Below are positions 22,685-32,162 of a stretch of 64,000 bases of DNA, piece by piece (within the stretch, counting starts at the first letter, position 1; every line of letters begins with the position of its first letter). The DNA is from Luteimonas panaciterrae (GTDB lineage Bacteria > Pseudomonadota > Gammaproteobacteria > Xanthomonadales > Xanthomonadaceae): NCBI RefSeq assembly GCF_020511115.1, contig NZ_JAJAVH010000008.1, positions 1 through 64,000 on the forward strand, in the 5' to 3' direction. Made by a program: the position numbers and the translations under genes. The notes below the pieces were generated by a model, which was given only the letters and a program-made list of their open reading frames with translations, was not told where the DNA came from and ran no database searches.

Positions 22685-23488
22685 CTAAAAATCCATCAGA
22701 ATGCCGGTGGCATCACCGGCATTCTGCCGGGCGCATGACTCCAACTCGGCTGGCATCAGCCCCAGCGTGGCACGCCGGGCTTCCAGGCCCGCAGGGTCAT
22801 CGACCGGCAAGCGCACGACCAGACCATTGTCCCGCCGCTCGAATTGCGTGCCGAAGCGTTGATGCCGCCCCTGCTGGATCAATTCCTGGTCGATGAACTC
22901 AGCGAGTTCGCGGCCTCGGAAGGAGTTGCTGGCTCCCTGCTGCGCGATCTGCTCAGCAGCGCGCAGCTGGAATTGTCGATCCTGCCAGGCACTTCGCACG
23001 AGCGACCAGACCGCCCCCATGCCGTCGGCGCCGACCAAAGCGGTGGTCGGGAACCCATATTGCCGGATGATGTCCTGCAGACGCAGCACGTCCGGACTGA
23101 GTTTCGATAGCGAATCGTTCGCCGCCGTATTCGTGGCACCAGCCGCTGCATCGGCCGCTGCATCGTTAATCGCGGCGTCAGCGGCGTCAGTAGCGGTTTG
23201 AGCGGCAGCGGCGGCGGCCTGCGCGGCAAAGTCACCCGCAGGATTCCAGTCTCCGGCCATGCGCAGCAATTCCTCGCGCAATTTCGGGTTGCTGGCCGGA
23301 ACCGGCGGTACTTGATGCGCCTGACGCCGGCGTTCGGCGCCCCCGCGAATCCATTCCTTCGCGCCGGGGCAACTCGCGATGTCATCCATCGAAATCATCG
23401 TCGGAAGCGCCACATGCGCCGGAGCGACAAGCGCAGTGAACGAAGCCGCCAAACCCAAGTAAAGCGCGGCGGCGAAATTCCGCGCCAT
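22685..23488 (-). CDS. Secreted Ala-rich protein of unknown function
   Basis: 267 residues with a signal peptide (MARNFAAALYLGLAASFTAL, then VAPAHVA). It contains a low-complexity stretch of about 40 residues made almost wholly of Ala, Asp, Thr and Asn (repeats like ATDAADAAINDAAADAAA), then a more ordinary C-terminal half with DIIRQYGFPT. An AAAGGAG lies very close to the ATG at 23488. Only 10 bp from the lpd stop upstream, so it could be cotranscribed. No family recognised. Confidence 0.55.
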   Translation of the reverse strand: MARNFAAALYLGLAASFTALVAPAHVALPTMISMDDIASCPGAKEWIRGGAERRRQAHQVPPVPASNPKLREELLRMAGDWNPAGDFAAQAAAAAAQTATDAADAAINDAAADAAAGATNTAANDSLSKLSPDVLRLQDIIRQYGFPTTALVGADGMGAVWSLVRSAWQDRQFQLRAAEQIAQQGASNSFRGRELAEFIDQELIQQGRHQRFGTQFERRDNGLVVRLPVDDPAGLEARRATLGLMPAELESCARQNAGDATGILMDF

Positions 23489-23498
23489 ACTCCTTTGA

Positions 23499-25286
23499 TC
23501 AGCGTTTTTTCGGAATATAGAGATCGGTGATCGTTCCATCGAAAACCTCCGCGGCCATACCGACCGACTCGCTCAAGGTCGGGTGCGGATGGATCGTATG
23601 CCCGATGTCGGCCACCTCACAACCCATCTCGATGGCGAGCGCGGTCTCGGCGATCAGGTCGCCGGCATGCACACCGACGATGCCGGCGCCGAGGATGCGG
23701 TGCGTGGCTTCATCGAAGATCAGCTTGGTGAAACCTTCGGTGCGGCCGATGCCGATCGCGCGGCCGCTGGCCGCCCACGGGAACTTGCCGACGCCGATCT
23801 TCAAGCCCTTCGCCTTGGCCTCGGTTTCGGTGACACCGACCCAGGCGATCTCCGGATCGGTATAGGCCACCGACGGGATCACGCGCGCCACCCACTCCTT
23901 CTTCTCGCCTGCCGCCACTTCCGCGGCCAGCTTGCCTTCGTGCGTGGCTTTGTGCGCGAGCATCGGCTGGCCGATGATGTCGCCGATGGCGAAGATGTGC
24001 GGCACGTTGGTGCGCATCTGACGATCGACATCGATGAAGCCGCGCTCGCCGACGCGCACGCCGGCCTTTTCCGCGTCGATCTTCTTGCCGTTGGGCGCGC
24101 GGCCGACCGCGACGAGCACGCGGTCGAATACCTTGTCGGCCGGCTCGCTCGCGCCCTCGAAGGTGCAGGCGATGCCGTCCTTCTGCGCCTTGGCCTCGAC
24201 CACCTTGGTCTTCAGATGCACGGCGACGGCCTGCTTCTTCAGGCGATCGGCGAGCGGCTTGACCAGATCCGGATCGGCGCCCGGCATCAGTTGCTCGGCC
24301 AATTCGACCACGGTCACGGCGCTGCCGAGCGCGCGATAGACCGTCGCCATTTCCAGGCCGATGATGCCGCCACCGACGACCAGCAGTTTCTTCGGCACGT
24401 CGGCGAGTTCGAGCGCGTCGGTGGAATCCATCACGCGCGGGTCGTCCCACGGGAAGCTCGGCAGTTTCAGCGCCTGCGAACCAGCGGCGATGATGCATTG
24501 CTCGAAGCGCAACAGCTGCGTCTTGCCATCGTCGCTCGTAATTTCGAGTTCGTTGGGCGAAACGAACTTCGCCGAACCGGTTACCACGCGCACCTTGCGC
24601 TGCTTCGACATGCCGGCCAGGCCCTTGGTGAGCTGACCGACGACCTTTTCCTTGTAGCTGCGCAGCTTGTCGAGCGTGATCGTCGGCTTGCCGAAATCCA
24701 CGCCGTAGTCGGACGCATGCGCGGCCTCGTCGATCACCGCCGCCGCATGCAGCAGCGCCTTGGACGGAATGCAGCCGACATTGAGGCAGACGCCGCCGAG
24801 CTGCGCGTAGCGCTCGATCAGCACCGTGTCGAGCCCGAGGTCGGCGGCGCGGAACGCGGCGGTGTAGCCGCCGGGACCGGCGCCGAGCACGACGATGCGG
24901 CATTCGATGTCCGCCTGCCTGCCACTGGACGCGGCCGCTTGCGGCGCGGCCGAGACCGATTCAGCGGGCTTGGCCAGCGAAGGCGTGACCGGCGGCTGCG
25001 AAGCTGGCGCTTCCTTCGACGATGCCGCTGGCGCGGCGGCGCCGCCGTCCGTGCCTTCCAGCACCACGACCACCGTACCTTCCGACACCGTGTCGCCGAT
25101 CTTCACTTTCAATTCCTTGACCACGCCCGCGCTCGAGGCCGGCACTTCCATCGTCGCCTTGTCCGATTCCAGCGTGATCAGCCCCTGATCCTTGGTGACC
25201 GTGTCGCCCACGGCGACCAGCACTTCGATCACAGGGATGTCACTGAAATCGCCGATGTCTGGGACCTTGATGTCGATGGTGGCCAT
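23499..25286 (-). CDS. lpdA: Dihydrolipoyl dehydrogenase with N-terminal lipoyl domain (E3 of pyruvate dehydrogenase)
   Basis: 595 residues. The extra N-terminal lipoyl domain (about 1-80) carries the lipoyl Lys in ESDKATMEVP and is joined by an Ala/Pro/Ser linker to the flavoprotein. FAD is bound at GAGPGGYTAAF, the redox disulfide is GGVCLNVGCIPSK, and NAD at GGGIIGLEMA. The acid-base His is in HPHPTLSE near the C-terminus. It reoxidises dihydrolipoyl groups of E2. This fused form is typical of Xanthomonas and Neisseria PDH clusters. E2 is encoded upstream, with a racemase gene between them. Confidence 0.95.
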   Translation of the reverse strand: MATIDIKVPDIGDFSDIPVIEVLVAVGDTVTKDQGLITLESDKATMEVPASSAGVVKELKVKIGDTVSEGTVVVVLEGTDGGAAAPAASSKEAPASQPPVTPSLAKPAESVSAAPQAAASSGRQADIECRIVVLGAGPGGYTAAFRAADLGLDTVLIERYAQLGGVCLNVGCIPSKALLHAAAVIDEAAHASDYGVDFGKPTITLDKLRSYKEKVVGQLTKGLAGMSKQRKVRVVTGSAKFVSPNELEITSDDGKTQLLRFEQCIIAAGSQALKLPSFPWDDPRVMDSTDALELADVPKKLLVVGGGIIGLEMATVYRALGSAVTVVELAEQLMPGADPDLVKPLADRLKKQAVAVHLKTKVVEAKAQKDGIACTFEGASEPADKVFDRVLVAVGRAPNGKKIDAEKAGVRVGERGFIDVDRQMRTNVPHIFAIGDIIGQPMLAHKATHEGKLAAEVAAGEKKEWVARVIPSVAYTDPEIAWVGVTETEAKAKGLKIGVGKFPWAASGRAIGIGRTEGFTKLIFDEATHRILGAGIVGVHAGDLIAETALAIEMGCEVADIGHTIHPHPTLSESVGMAAEVFDGTITDLYIPKKR

Positions 25287-25304
25287 CTCAACTCCTGGGG
25301 GATG

Positions 25305-26030
25305 TCAGACGGCGCGTCTTTGCGGCTGCACGGCTTCGGAAGCCGTCAGCGCCCAGTCGGCCGCGTATTCTGCGTGGATGGAGGTGGTGTCGAACAACGG
25401 CACCACGCTGTCGGAGGCGTCGACCAGCAAACCGATCTCGGTGCAGCCGAGGATCACCGCCTGCGCGCCATGTGCGACCAGATCCGCGATGATCGCGCGA
25501 TAGGCCGCGCGGGAATCGGGCCGGCATTCGCCGCGGCACAACTCGTCGTAGATGATCCGATGCACGATCTCGCGCTGCGCGTCGTCGGGCACCAGCGGGG
25601 TCAACCCGAAGTGTTCCAGGCGCCCGCGATAGAACTCTTGTTCCATGGTGAAGCGCGTGCCGAGCAGACCCACCTGCGTGAAGCCCGCTTCGAGAATCCG
25701 TTGCGCGGTCGCGTCGGCGATGTGCAGCGCCGGGATGCCGATCGCCGGTTCGATCTGCGGCAGCACCCGATGCATGGTGTTGGTGCAGATCACCAGCGCC
25801 TCGGCGCCAGCGCGCTCCAGTGCCTGTGCCGCGTCGGCAAGCACCTGGCCCGCCTGGTTCCAGTCGCCGCGATGCTGCAGCGTTTCGATCTCGGCGAAAT
25901 CGACGCTGTACAACAGCAGTCGCGCCGAATGCAGGCCGCCCAGGCGTTCACGCACGCGCTCGTTGATGGCGCGGTAGTACGGAATCGTCGATTCCCAGCT
26001 CATGCCGCCGAGCAGGCCGATGGTGCGCAT
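25305..26030 (-). CDS. Aspartate/glutamate racemase family protein
   Basis: About 241 residues from MRTIGLLGGMSWEST (an alternative ATG lies two codons upstream at 26036). The cofactor-independent racemase fold is shown by the GGMSWEST start and by two catalytic Cys in LVICTNTMH and ILGCTEIGLL. It resembles the YgeA/RacX-type enzymes that racemise amino acids for cell-wall or signalling use. The gene lies in the same orientation between the E2 and E3 genes of pyruvate dehydrogenase. Its substrate cannot be read from the sequence. Confidence 0.85.
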   Translation of the reverse strand: MRTIGLLGGMSWESTIPYYRAINERVRERLGGLHSARLLLYSVDFAEIETLQHRGDWNQAGQVLADAAQALERAGAEALVICTNTMHRVLPQIEPAIGIPALHIADATAQRILEAGFTQVGLLGTRFTMEQEFYRGRLEHFGLTPLVPDDAQREIVHRIIYDELCRGECRPDSRAAYRAIIADLVAHGAQAVILGCTEIGLLVDASDSVVPLFDTTSIHAEYAADWALTASEAVQPQRRAV

Positions 26031-26077
26031 GCTCATGACAGAGTGTTCACGACAGCTCGCTCATCACAGCCATGCGC

Positions 26078-27787
26078 TCACAGCAGCACGCGGCGCATGT
26101 CGCCGAGCAGCTGCGCCAGGAACGCAGTGAAGCGCGCGGCGGCGGCACCATCGATGACGCGGTGGTCGTAGGACAGCGACAGCGGCAGGATCAGGCGCGG
26201 CGCGAACTGCTTGCCGTCCCACACCGGCTTGGTCGCCGATTTGGAGACACCGAGGATCGCCACTTCCGGCGCGTTGACGATCGGCGTGAACGCCGTGCCG
26301 CCGATGCCGCCGAGCGAACTGATCGAGAAGCAGCCACCGCTCATCTCGCCCGGCGTGAGCTTGCCGTCGCGGGCCTTCTTCGCCAGTTCGGAAGTTTCCT
26401 GCGCGATCTCGATCACGCCCTTCTTGTCGACGTCGCGCACCACCGGCACCACCAGCCCGTTCGGCGTGTCCGCGGCGAAGCCGACGTGGAAATACTTCTT
26501 CAGCGTCAGATTCTCGCCGCTGGCGTCGAGCGAGGCGTTGAAGTCCGGATATTTCTTCAAGGCGACGACGCTGGCCTTCATCAGGAAGGCGAGCATGGTC
26601 AGCTTGATGCCGGCCTTCTCGTTCTCCTTGTTGAGCTGCACGCGCAGCGCTTCGAGATCGGTGATGTCGGCATCGTCGTGCTGGGTGACGTGCGGGATCA
26701 TCGCCCAGTTGCGCGCGAGGTTGGCACCGGAGATCTTCTTGATCTTCGACAGCGGCTTGACCTCGGTCTCGCCGAACTTGCTGAAGTCGATCTTCGGCCA
26801 GGGCAACAGATTCAATCCGCCGCCCAACGCGACCGCGCCGCCAGCCGCCGCCGGCGCACCGCCCTGCAGCGCACCCTTGACGTACTGCTGGACGTCTTCC
26901 TTGGTGATGCGGCCACCGCGCGCGCTGCCCTTCACCTTCAGCAGATCGACGCCGAGCTCGCGCGCGAACAGGCGCACGGCCGGGCTCGCGTAGGGCACCT
27001 TGTCGGGCAGCAGCGCTTCGGCGTCGAAACGCACCGGCGGCAGACCCGCGCCCATCGGAGCAGCGGCACTGTCCGCCGCGCGCGTGGCTTCGGCCTGCGG
27101 TTTCGCGGCCGGTGTCTCGGTTTTCTCGGCGGGCTTGGGCGCGGAGGCCGCCGCGGGCGCCGGTTGCGCATCGGCGCTCGCCGCCGCTTCGATGATCGCA
27201 ACAGTGTGTCCTTCGGACACGGTGTCGCCGACCTTTACCTTCAATTCCTTGATGACACCCGCGAACGGCGCCGGCACCTCCATCGTCGCCTTGTCCGATT
27301 CCAGTGTGACCAAGCCCTGATCCTTGGTGACGCTGTCGCCGACGGCCACCAGCACCTCGATCACCGGCACGCCTTCGAAATCGCCGATGTCGGGCACCTT
27401 GGCTTCCTGCAGACCGCCCTTGGCCGCGGCTTGCGGCGCGGCGGCGGCAGGCGCGGGAGCCGATTGCGCGGCGGGCGCCGGCACGGCTTTCTCGGGAGCC
27501 TCGGCTGCTTTCGCGGGTGCGGCCTTTTCCGCCGGAGCCGACGCATCGGCCGTCTCGATCACCGCCACCACGCTGCCTTCCGACAGCGCGTCGCCGACCT
27601 TGACCTTCAATTCGCGCACCACGCCCGCGAACGGCGCCGGCACTTCCATCGTCGCCTTGTCCGATTCCAGCGTGACCAGGCCCTGGTCCTTGGCGACGGT
27701 ATCGCCGACGGCCACCAGCACTTCGATCACCGGTACATCATCGAAATCGCCGATATCGGGGACTCGAGCTTCCTTCAAATCGGCCAT
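26078..27787 (-). CDS. aceF: Dihydrolipoamide acetyltransferase (E2 of pyruvate dehydrogenase)
   Basis: 569 residues: two lipoyl domains, each with ESDKATMEVPAP (around residues 40 and 160), joined by Ala/Pro linkers. An E3/E1-binding domain follows (ASPAVRLFARELGVDLLKVKG split near 265), then the catalytic acyltransferase core with SYDHRVIDGAAAARF, whose His and Asp form the active site. It transfers acetyl groups to CoA. The E1 gene aceE, normally upstream, is not in this window; the next gene upstream is unrelated. Confidence 0.95.
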   Translation of the reverse strand: MADLKEARVPDIGDFDDVPVIEVLVAVGDTVAKDQGLVTLESDKATMEVPAPFAGVVRELKVKVGDALSEGSVVAVIETADASAPAEKAAPAKAAEAPEKAVPAPAAQSAPAPAAAAPQAAAKGGLQEAKVPDIGDFEGVPVIEVLVAVGDSVTKDQGLVTLESDKATMEVPAPFAGVIKELKVKVGDTVSEGHTVAIIEAAASADAQPAPAAASAPKPAEKTETPAAKPQAEATRAADSAAAPMGAGLPPVRFDAEALLPDKVPYASPAVRLFARELGVDLLKVKGSARGGRITKEDVQQYVKGALQGGAPAAAGGAVALGGGLNLLPWPKIDFSKFGETEVKPLSKIKKISGANLARNWAMIPHVTQHDDADITDLEALRVQLNKENEKAGIKLTMLAFLMKASVVALKKYPDFNASLDASGENLTLKKYFHVGFAADTPNGLVVPVVRDVDKKGVIEIAQETSELAKKARDGKLTPGEMSGGCFSISSLGGIGGTAFTPIVNAPEVAILGVSKSATKPVWDGKQFAPRLILPLSLSYDHRVIDGAAAARFTAFLAQLLGDMRRVLL

Positions 27788-28003
27788 GCGGCGCTCCGGC
27801 GTACGTGGGAACGGCTATTGTCGCCTGACGCGGGGCAAGCGCCAACCATGCGAAAGTCGGAACGGACTTTTGCACGGAATTCGACAAGGACGATCGGGCG
27901 GGGATACGTCGCCGTATTGTCGCGAGGACAACGGCCATGGAGCGACTCCGCCCCACGCGGCCATGCTGCAGCAGGATCCGCGATGCAAGCCGACCGGCTC
28001 GCG

Positions 28004-28765
28004 TCAGAGTGCCGCCGTCTCTTTCCGCTCGGGATGAGTGCGCAGCAGATCGAGCGGTTTGCCCGCATGTCGATACTCCAGCGCGTCATCGAGCGCATCC
28101 AGCGCGCGCATCCGCTTGCACAGGGTGTCGGCATCGCGCTCCAGCGCCTTGGCGCGGGAGCCGACGATGGCGTCGATGCGCTCGTCCAGGCCGTCGAGCC
28201 GCTCCAGACGCTCCGCGTCACCGGTGAACGCGGCATGCAAGGCGCCACCGACGATGTCGCCCACCACCATCGGCACCGTCTCGCTCACCGCATCGCCGAT
28301 GTGGCGGCCGAACTCGTCGCCGTTGAAATGCGTCGCGCTGATCGAATCGGCCAGCCGCCGGTCGAGCTGCTTGCGCGCCTCGGCAAGTTTCCGTTCGAGC
28401 CGCTCCGGATCACCGCTGAAGTCCTTGGCCACTTCGCTCAAGGCAATGAAGGCGATGTCCGCGGCCTCGCGGCCGATCCGCTGCGTCAGCGGCATCGTCG
28501 CGCGCGCCTCGCGCTCGTAGGCGATCAGCCGTTCGCGATCGGCCTCGCTCACCGGCACCCAGGCATCGTCGATGAACAGGCGGCCCTGCCGCATCAGCAC
28601 GAGCCTCGGTTCGCCCGTCTTCCGGGTCAGTACCACGCTTTTCTTGGTGAGCGAGAACGCGTAGTCGCTCTGCATCTCGCATTCGATGTGCACGCTCGTC
28701 CCTTCCGCGGCAGCGGTGCCGCAAACGCACAGCAATGCCGCCATCGCCAACGTTGAAAGACGCAT
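28004..28765 (-). CDS. YggN/DUF2884-like periplasmic protein
   Basis: 253 residues with a signal peptide MRLSTLAMAALLCVCGTAAA. The mature part has a short N-terminal region with one Cys, then VLMRQGRLFIDDAWVPVSEADRERLIAYEREARATMP-like sequence (split here), the pattern of the YggN/DUF2884 family. A long charged helical region with many Arg, Glu and Leu follows. Two consecutive start-proximal Cys (Cys13 and Cys15) lie in the signal region, so a lipoprotein is less likely than a soluble periplasmic protein. Function unknown in all members known to me. Confidence 0.7.
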   Translation of the reverse strand: MRLSTLAMAALLCVCGTAAAEGTSVHIECEMQSDYAFSLTKKSVVLTRKTGEPRLVLMRQGRLFIDDAWVPVSEADRERLIAYEREARATMPLTQRIGREAADIAFIALSEVAKDFSGDPERLERKLAEARKQLDRRLADSISATHFNGDEFGRHIGDAVSETVPMVVGDIVGGALHAAFTGDAERLERLDGLDERIDAIVGSRAKALERDADTLCKRMRALDALDDALEYRHAGKPLDLLRTHPERKETAAL

Positions 28766-29054
28766 CGCATTCGCTCCCTCTCGACTGCGTTCAGTCTCTC
28801 CTCAGGTTTTTCAAGCGTCGCGTGCCGTTGGTGAGCATGACCTTCGCCATGCATGAACACGTCGCCGATGCATGTAACGCGATGAAACGACGCGCGCTTT
28901 GACATGCGTTTGCTTAACGAGAAGTCAAAGTTCCCTGAATGCTTATTTCACAAACAAGGCACGTTCATGTGTGCCTCGCTAGTGTGCGCATGCCCGATGC
29001 TCCCTACAGGGCATACAAGAAAATACAAACAGAGAACACACAGGAGACTCCCCC
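28766..29054. other. Intergenic region upstream of the OmpW-like gene
   Basis: About 290 bp with AT-rich segments near 28915-28960 and 29010-29035 that probably contain the OmpW-like gene promoter. A GGAGACTCCCCC lies before the ATG at 29055. No small gene seen. Confidence 0.45.
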
Positions 29055-29699
29055 ATGTCATCCATTCGCACACTGGCTCTTGCCATCGCTACTATCGCCG
29101 CCGGCACCGCACCTGCGTTCGCGCAGGACACGACTTCCGGCGACACCGCCTCCGGCAAGCGCTACACGATCGTCGGCGGTTACTCGCTGACCGAACCGAC
29201 CCGCAACCCGGTCGTCGCCAACACGCTCACCGACGTCAAGGGTGGCGGTGCGGCGACGCTGAGCTTCAGCTACAACATCGACGACCATTGGTCCGTCGAA
29301 GCCTGGGGCGCGGACAAGATCGGCCACGACGTCAAGGTCAACGGCGGCAAGACCGCCAGCTTCGATTCGCAGCCGTACTCGATCAGTGGCCAGTACCACT
29401 TCCTCGATGCGGACAGCACGTTCCGTCCGTTCGTAGGCCTGGGCTACTACGAAGCCAACTACACCAATGAATCGACGGCCGGCACCGGCGTCCTCGCCGG
29501 CCAGCGCGTCGGCGTGGAAACGGTGAAGGGTGCGGTCGGTACCGTCGGTGTCGACCTCAACATCAACCCGACCTGGTTCGCGCGTGCCGACGTGCGTTAT
29601 TTCCAGGGTGATTCCGACATCAAGATCAACGGCGTGAAGGCTGGCGAAGCCAAGCTCAACCCGGTGATGGTCGGCGTCGGCGTTGGCGCCCGCTTCTAA
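29055..29699 (+). CDS. OmpW-family outer-membrane protein
   Basis: 214 residues with a signal peptide (MSSIRTLALAIATIAAGTAP then AFAQ). The mature protein has the OmpW pattern: beta strands alternating with turns, FRPFVGLGYYEANYTNES in the middle, an Asp/Asn-rich extracellular set, a conserved strand WFARADVRYFQGDSDIKING, and a C-terminal Phe (GVGVGARF). It is an eight-stranded barrel thought to pass small hydrophobic molecules. Single gene with its own terminator. Confidence 0.85.
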   Translation: MSSIRTLALAIATIAAGTAPAFAQDTTSGDTASGKRYTIVGGYSLTEPTRNPVVANTLTDVKGGGAATLSFSYNIDDHWSVEAWGADKIGHDVKVNGGKTASFDSQPYSISGQYHFLDADSTFRPFVGLGYYEANYTNESTAGTGVLAGQRVGVETVKGAVGTVGVDLNINPTWFARADVRYFQGDSDIKINGVKAGEAKLNPVMVGVGVGARF

Positions 29700-29722
29700 G
29701 CGATAACGCAGCTTGTGACACG

Positions 29723-29753
29723 ACGACGGACCCGCGAGGGTCCGTCGTTTTTT
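29723..29753 (+). terminator. Intrinsic terminator after the OmpW-like gene
   Basis: An 11-bp perfect stem ACGACGGACCC / GGGTCCGTCGT closed by a GCGA tetraloop is followed by TTTTTT. It is 23 bp after the stop codon and ends the OmpW-like transcript; it also lies before the convergent EamA gene. Confidence 0.9.
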
Positions 29754-29763
29754 GTGCGGATGG

Positions 29764-30672
29764 CTACGGCGGCACGATGCCCTGCGCGTCCTCCGAACGG
29801 ACACGCTCGCGCCGGAACAGATACAGGCCGCTCACGACGATGATCGCCGCACCGATCCAGGTGACGCCATCGGGCAGCACCTGCCACAGCGTGAGATCCA
29901 GCAACACGCCCCAGATCAGCGCCGTGTATTCAAGCGGCGCGATCAATGACGCCTCGCCGCGCCGGAATGCCTCGGTCAGCGCCACCTGCGCCAGCGTGCC
30001 GATCACGCCGATGCCGGCGACCACCCACCAGTGCTCGGGACGGATCGCCCGCCACTGCGGCCACGCCAGCGTACCGCAGACGAGGGCGAGAATCGCCATC
30101 AGCCAGAACACCATCGACTGCGGGCTGTCGCGCTGCGCCAGCATGCGCACGGTGATGGCGGACGCGGCGTAGCACACCGCCGCGCCCAGGATCGCCAGCC
30201 CGCCGAGCGTGAACATGCCCTCGCCCGTGGGCCGCAGAATCACCAGCACGCCGCACAGGCCAACGCCGATCGCGATCCAGCGCCGCGGCCCGACCTTCTC
30301 GCCCAGGAACGGCACCGCCATCGCCGTGATCAGCAACGGCGCCACGAACGTGATCGCATAGGCCGTCGACATCGGCAGTGCGCGCAGGCCGTAGACGAAG
30401 CCCAGCATCATCACCACGCCCAGCGCACCGCGCAGCAGATGCAGCGGCCAGTGCACGCGCAGCAGCCCGCGCAGCCCGATCGTCGCCCACACCCACGCCA
30501 GCACCAGCGGCAGCGACGACGCGCCGCGCAGCGAAGCCACCTGCATCGCCGGATAATGCGGCGACAGGGTCTTGAGCCCCGCATCCATGCCGCCGAACAG
30601 GGCGACGGCGACGAGCATGAAAAGCACCGGGCCGGCACGTCGCGGGCCGGTGGGTTCTATGGCATTCGGCAT
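29764..30672 (-). CDS. EamA/DMT-family transporter
   Basis: 302 residues with ten hydrophobic helices in two halves (EamA repeats at about 15-145 and 160-290), as in RhaT/YdcZ-type drug/metabolite exporters. The pattern MSTAYAITFVAPLLITAMAVPFLGE ends the first repeat with the conserved Gly-Glu, and LTEAFRRGEASLIAPLEYTALIWG ends in the second. Substrate unknown. Monocistronic between convergent and divergent neighbours. Confidence 0.88.
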   Translation of the reverse strand: MPNAIEPTGPRRAGPVLFMLVAVALFGGMDAGLKTLSPHYPAMQVASLRGASSLPLVLAWVWATIGLRGLLRVHWPLHLLRGALGVVMMLGFVYGLRALPMSTAYAITFVAPLLITAMAVPFLGEKVGPRRWIAIGVGLCGVLVILRPTGEGMFTLGGLAILGAAVCYAASAITVRMLAQRDSPQSMVFWLMAILALVCGTLAWPQWRAIRPEHWWVVAGIGVIGTLAQVALTEAFRRGEASLIAPLEYTALIWGVLLDLTLWQVLPDGVTWIGAAIIVVSGLYLFRRERVRSEDAQGIVPP

Positions 30673-30764
30673 GACGAAACGTTGCCTGTTGCGACGGCCG
30701 CTGGCAAGCGAGACCGTCAGGCGGACGGCTGGCTATGGCTATGGCAAGTACGTACCTGCTTTTT

Positions 30765-30792
30765 CTCGTCATTCCCGCGAAGGCGGGAATCG
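30765..30792. repeat. Single REP element
   Basis: CTCGTCATTCCCGCGAAGGCG followed by GGAAT, identical in its core to the left arm of the pair at 40046. It lies in the spacer (30673-30949) between the EamA gene and the alcohol dehydrogenase, which otherwise holds no gene I can support. Confidence 0.75.
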
Positions 30793-30949
30793 CTCTTGAA
30801 TGCCGTCCATGGCGCGGCATGGCCGACTTTCGGGACGCCCGGCACCCTCGCCGCGCTGGACGGCACAGCTCGAAATCCATGGCCGGGCGTTCGGGAGCGC
30901 AGCAGATGCCTTGTGGGTGTCCGCTAAGCGCCCCCCTCACCCACCTTGG

Positions 30950-31996
30950 TCAGGTCAGGGAGCTGGTGTCGATCACGAAGCGATAATGCACGTCGCCATT
31001 GAGCATGCGCTCGTAGGCCTCGTTGATCTGCTGGATGCCGATCACCTCGACATCCGAAGCGATACCGTGCACGGCGCAGAAATCCAGCATCTCCTGCGTC
31101 TCGCGGATGCCGCCGATCATCGAGCCGCCGAGCCTGCGCCGCTGACCGATCAGCGAGAACGCGGAGACCGGCGCCGGCTTCTCCGGAACACCGAGCAGCA
31201 CCATGGTGCCGTTGGTCCTGAGCAACCCGAGATAGTCGTTGTAGTCGTGCGGCGCCGACACATTGTCGATGATGAAATCGAACGAGCCGGCCAGGCGCTT
31301 GAACGTCTCCTTGTCCTTGGTCACGGCAAATGCGGTCGCGCCGAGTTCGAGAGCGTCCTGGCGCTTGGATTCCGACGTGCTCAGCACCGTCACTTCCGCG
31401 CCCATCGCCACGCCGAATTTCACTGCCATGTGGCCGAGCCCGCCCAGCCCCACCACGCCCAGCTTGTCACCCGCCTTCAAGCCGTAATGACGCATCGGCG
31501 AATACGTGGTGATGCCGGCGCACAGCAGCGGTGCCGCGCGCTCGAGCGGGATGCCGTCCGGGATGCGCAGGACGTAGTCCTCGTTGACGGTGATGCGGGT
31601 CGAATAGCCGCCGTAGGTCGGCACGCCGGTGCCGCGCTCGCGGCTGTTGTAGGTGGCGGTCATGCCCTCGCTGCAATACTGCTCCTCGCCCGCCTCGCAT
31701 TGCGCGCAATGGCGGCAGGAGTCGACGAAACAGCCGATGCCGACGATGTCGCCGACCTTGAACTTGCTTGCCTGAGCGCCGACCTTGGCGACACGGCCGA
31801 CGATCTCGTGGCCCGGCACCATCGGGAAGATCGAGCCACCCCATTCATCACGCGCCTGATGGATGTCGGAATGGCAGACGCCGCAATAGAGGATGTCGAT
31901 CAAGACATCGCGCGCTTCCGGCTCGCGTCGCTCGACGGCGAACGGCGCCAACGGGGACTGGGCGGTGGCGGCGGCATAAGCGGGAGTCTTCAGCAT
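30950..31996 (-). CDS. Zinc-dependent NAD(P) alcohol dehydrogenase (YahK/cinnamyl-alcohol type)
   Basis: 348 residues of the MDR superfamily. The catalytic zinc ligands are in YCGVCHSDIHQA and GHEIVGRV. The structural zinc is held by the four Cys of CFVDSCRHCAQCEAGEEQYC. Rossmann motif GLGGLGHMAVKFG binds the dinucleotide. It should reduce aldehydes to alcohols, probably with NADPH as in close relatives. No operon partner; a divergent yajQ gene starts 167 bp away. Confidence 0.9.
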   Translation of the reverse strand: MLKTPAYAAATAQSPLAPFAVERREPEARDVLIDILYCGVCHSDIHQARDEWGGSIFPMVPGHEIVGRVAKVGAQASKFKVGDIVGIGCFVDSCRHCAQCEAGEEQYCSEGMTATYNSRERGTGVPTYGGYSTRITVNEDYVLRIPDGIPLERAAPLLCAGITTYSPMRHYGLKAGDKLGVVGLGGLGHMAVKFGVAMGAEVTVLSTSESKRQDALELGATAFAVTKDKETFKRLAGSFDFIIDNVSAPHDYNDYLGLLRTNGTMVLLGVPEKPAPVSAFSLIGQRRRLGGSMIGGIRETQEMLDFCAVHGIASDVEVIGIQQINEAYERMLNGDVHYRFVIDTSSLT

Positions 31997-32162
31997 GGGT
32001 AGCGACTCTTCGTGGGGGAAACGTGCAGCATAACGCCGCCGCCCGCCGGGGCCCCTAGACCATTGCTGCAGGGGGCTTGCCCAATCCTGTCATTCTCACG
32101 CGCGGCATCTGTGTTTTACTCTTCGCATCCCGCCACGTCTTCACTCGTACCTTACGCCCACC

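Noticed and set aside
29058-29804. Long open frames antisense to the OmpW-like gene and similar ones antisense to most genes
   Set aside because: They follow from high GC and codon bias, lack ribosome-binding sites, and overlap well-identified genes.
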